Assembly (NCBI GenBank): GCA_937952085.1
Contig: CALFYQ010000276.1
Location: forward strand, 1 to 12,168
From: an uncultured Paracoccaceae bacterium
GTDB lineage: Bacteria > Pseudomonadota > Alphaproteobacteria > Rhodobacterales > Rhodobacteraceae
Length of the DNA: 12,168 nt
Direction of reading: 5' to 3'
This document shows positions 11,557-12,168 of the stretch, piece by piece (positions within the stretch are counted from its first letter, which is position 1; each line of letters begins with the position of its first letter). Position numbers and translations under genes: made by a program. The notes under the pieces were generated by a model. The model did no database searches. It worked only from the letters and a program-made list of their open reading frames with translations, and was not told the origin of the DNA.

Positions 11557-12168
11557 ATGCCCACCGAGCCCTCTCCGTTCCGCCGCCTGCATATCCCCGG
11601 CCAGCCCTTCGTGATCCCCAATCCGTGGGATGTCGGCTCCGCCAAGCTGCTCGAAGCGGCCGGCTTCAAGGCCCTGGCGACCACGAGCTCCGGTTTCGCC
11701 TGGACGCTCGGCCGGAAGGACGGCGAGGCGAGCTTCGACGAGAAGATCGCCCATTGCGCCGCGCTCGTCGCCGCCACCGCGCTTCCCGTTTCCGCCGATC
11801 TCGAAATGGGCGCGGGCGACAGCCCGGAAAGCGCCGCCGAGACGGTCCGTCGCGCCGCCGCCGTCGGCCTCGCCGGCTGCTCGCTGGAGGACTTCACCGG
11901 TGACGAGGCCGACCCGATCTACGATTTCGCACTCACCGCCGAGCGCGTCGCGGCCGCGGTCGAGGCGGCGCGGGCGCTCGACCGGGATTTCGTCGTCACC
12001 GCCCGCGCCGAGAATTACCTGCACGGCCGGCCGGACCTCGACGACACGCTCCGCCGGCTGGAGACCTTCGCGAAGATCGGCGCTGACGTGATCTACGCCC
12101 CGTTCCTGCCTGATCTCGACGCGCTCCGCGCCGCATGCGGCCTCGGCAAGCCGGTGAACGCGCTGGTG
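11557..12168 (+). CDS. Isocitrate lyase/phosphoenolpyruvate mutase superfamily protein, N-terminal part
   Basis: The frame is open from the ATG at 11557 to the window edge (204 codons). GAGG at 11547-11550 is a suitable ribosome binding site. Superfamily marks are VIPNPWDVGSAKLLEAAGFK (19-38), ATTSSGFAWTLG (41-52), PVSADLEMGAGDS (77-89) with the metal-linked Asp/Glu, GCSLED (107-112) and TARAENYLHGRPDLDDTLRR (148-167). The KKCGH-type motif of true isocitrate lyase is absent, so it is one of the PEP-mutase/carboxyphosphonoenolpyruvate-like enzymes (COG2513) that cleave or form C-C or P-C bonds in 2-oxo acids. The substrate cannot be told. The family is typically about 250-290 residues, so about 50-90 are missing on the right. 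Confidence 0.9.
   Translation, partial: MPTEPSPFRRLHIPGQPFVIPNPWDVGSAKLLEAAGFKALATTSSGFAWTLGRKDGEASFDEKIAHCAALVAATALPVSADLEMGAGDSPESAAETVRRAAAVGLAGCSLEDFTGDEADPIYDFALTAERVAAAVEAARALDRDFVVTARAENYLHGRPDLDDTLRRLETFAKIGADVIYAPFLPDLDALRAACGLGKPVNALV

Noticed and set aside
11455..12024. A 189-codon minus-strand frame over the PEP-mutase-like gene
   Set aside because: Antisense to a frame with clear superfamily motifs that is open to the window edge; the reverse frame has no domain.
1..12168. Mobile elements, CRISPR arrays, tRNA or rRNA genes
   Set aside because: Looked for transposase-like frames, terminal repeats, regularly spaced repeats and cloverleaf or rRNA-like sequence; none seen. All genes share similar base composition, with no sign of a foreign island.

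Overview
The window is chromosomal DNA of very high GC content with strongly GC-biased third codon positions. It carries a glnK-amtB pair, a polyhydroxybutyrate (PHB) cluster with a PhaR regulator, and GcvA-like LysR and MocR regulators. Together these point to an alphaproteobacterium, most likely a Rhodobacterales-type organism. I see no insertion sequence, prophage gene, CRISPR array, tRNA or rRNA.

Region 1-1016 is nitrogen control. The minus-strand operon glnK-amtB (amtB cut by the left edge) is preceded by a near-perfect sigma-54 promoter. Region 1017-3075 holds a class I glutamine amidotransferase and a GcvA-like LysR regulator on the minus strand. A 60-residue small protein is divergent from the regulator, with a perfect 13-bp palindrome between them. 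Region 3109-5306 is a divergent pair: a MocR-type PLP-dependent regulator and an FMN split-barrel (pyridoxamine-phosphate-oxidase-like) protein, sharing a 68-bp promoter gap with operator-like repeats.

Region 5319-9796 is the PHB module. On the minus strand are an unrecognised 52-residue ORF, a short PhaC-like alpha/beta hydrolase with a Cys-Asp-His triad, phaA (thiolase) and phaB (acetoacetyl-CoA reductase). phaR is divergent on the plus strand. PhaA condenses two acetyl-CoA, PhaB reduces the product with NADPH, and a PhaC would polymerise it. The PhaC here is much shorter than class I synthases, so its role is open. No phasin or depolymerase gene is visible. A TGC-rich inverted repeat resembling a PhaR operator lies upstream of phaA, an FNR/FixK-like box lies between phaC and phaA, and two stable-tetraloop hairpins lie between phaA and phaB.

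Region 9797-12168 has an EAL-domain c-di-GMP phosphodiesterase with a degenerate GGDEF domain (minus), a 336-bp AT-richer gap, and the N-terminal 204 codons of an isocitrate lyase/PEP-mutase superfamily enzyme (plus) that runs off the right edge.

The most interesting points are the small ORF plus short PhaC arrangement, the candidate PhaR, MocR and LysR operators, and the phaA-phaB intercistronic RNA structure. All regulatory calls come from reading the sequence only.
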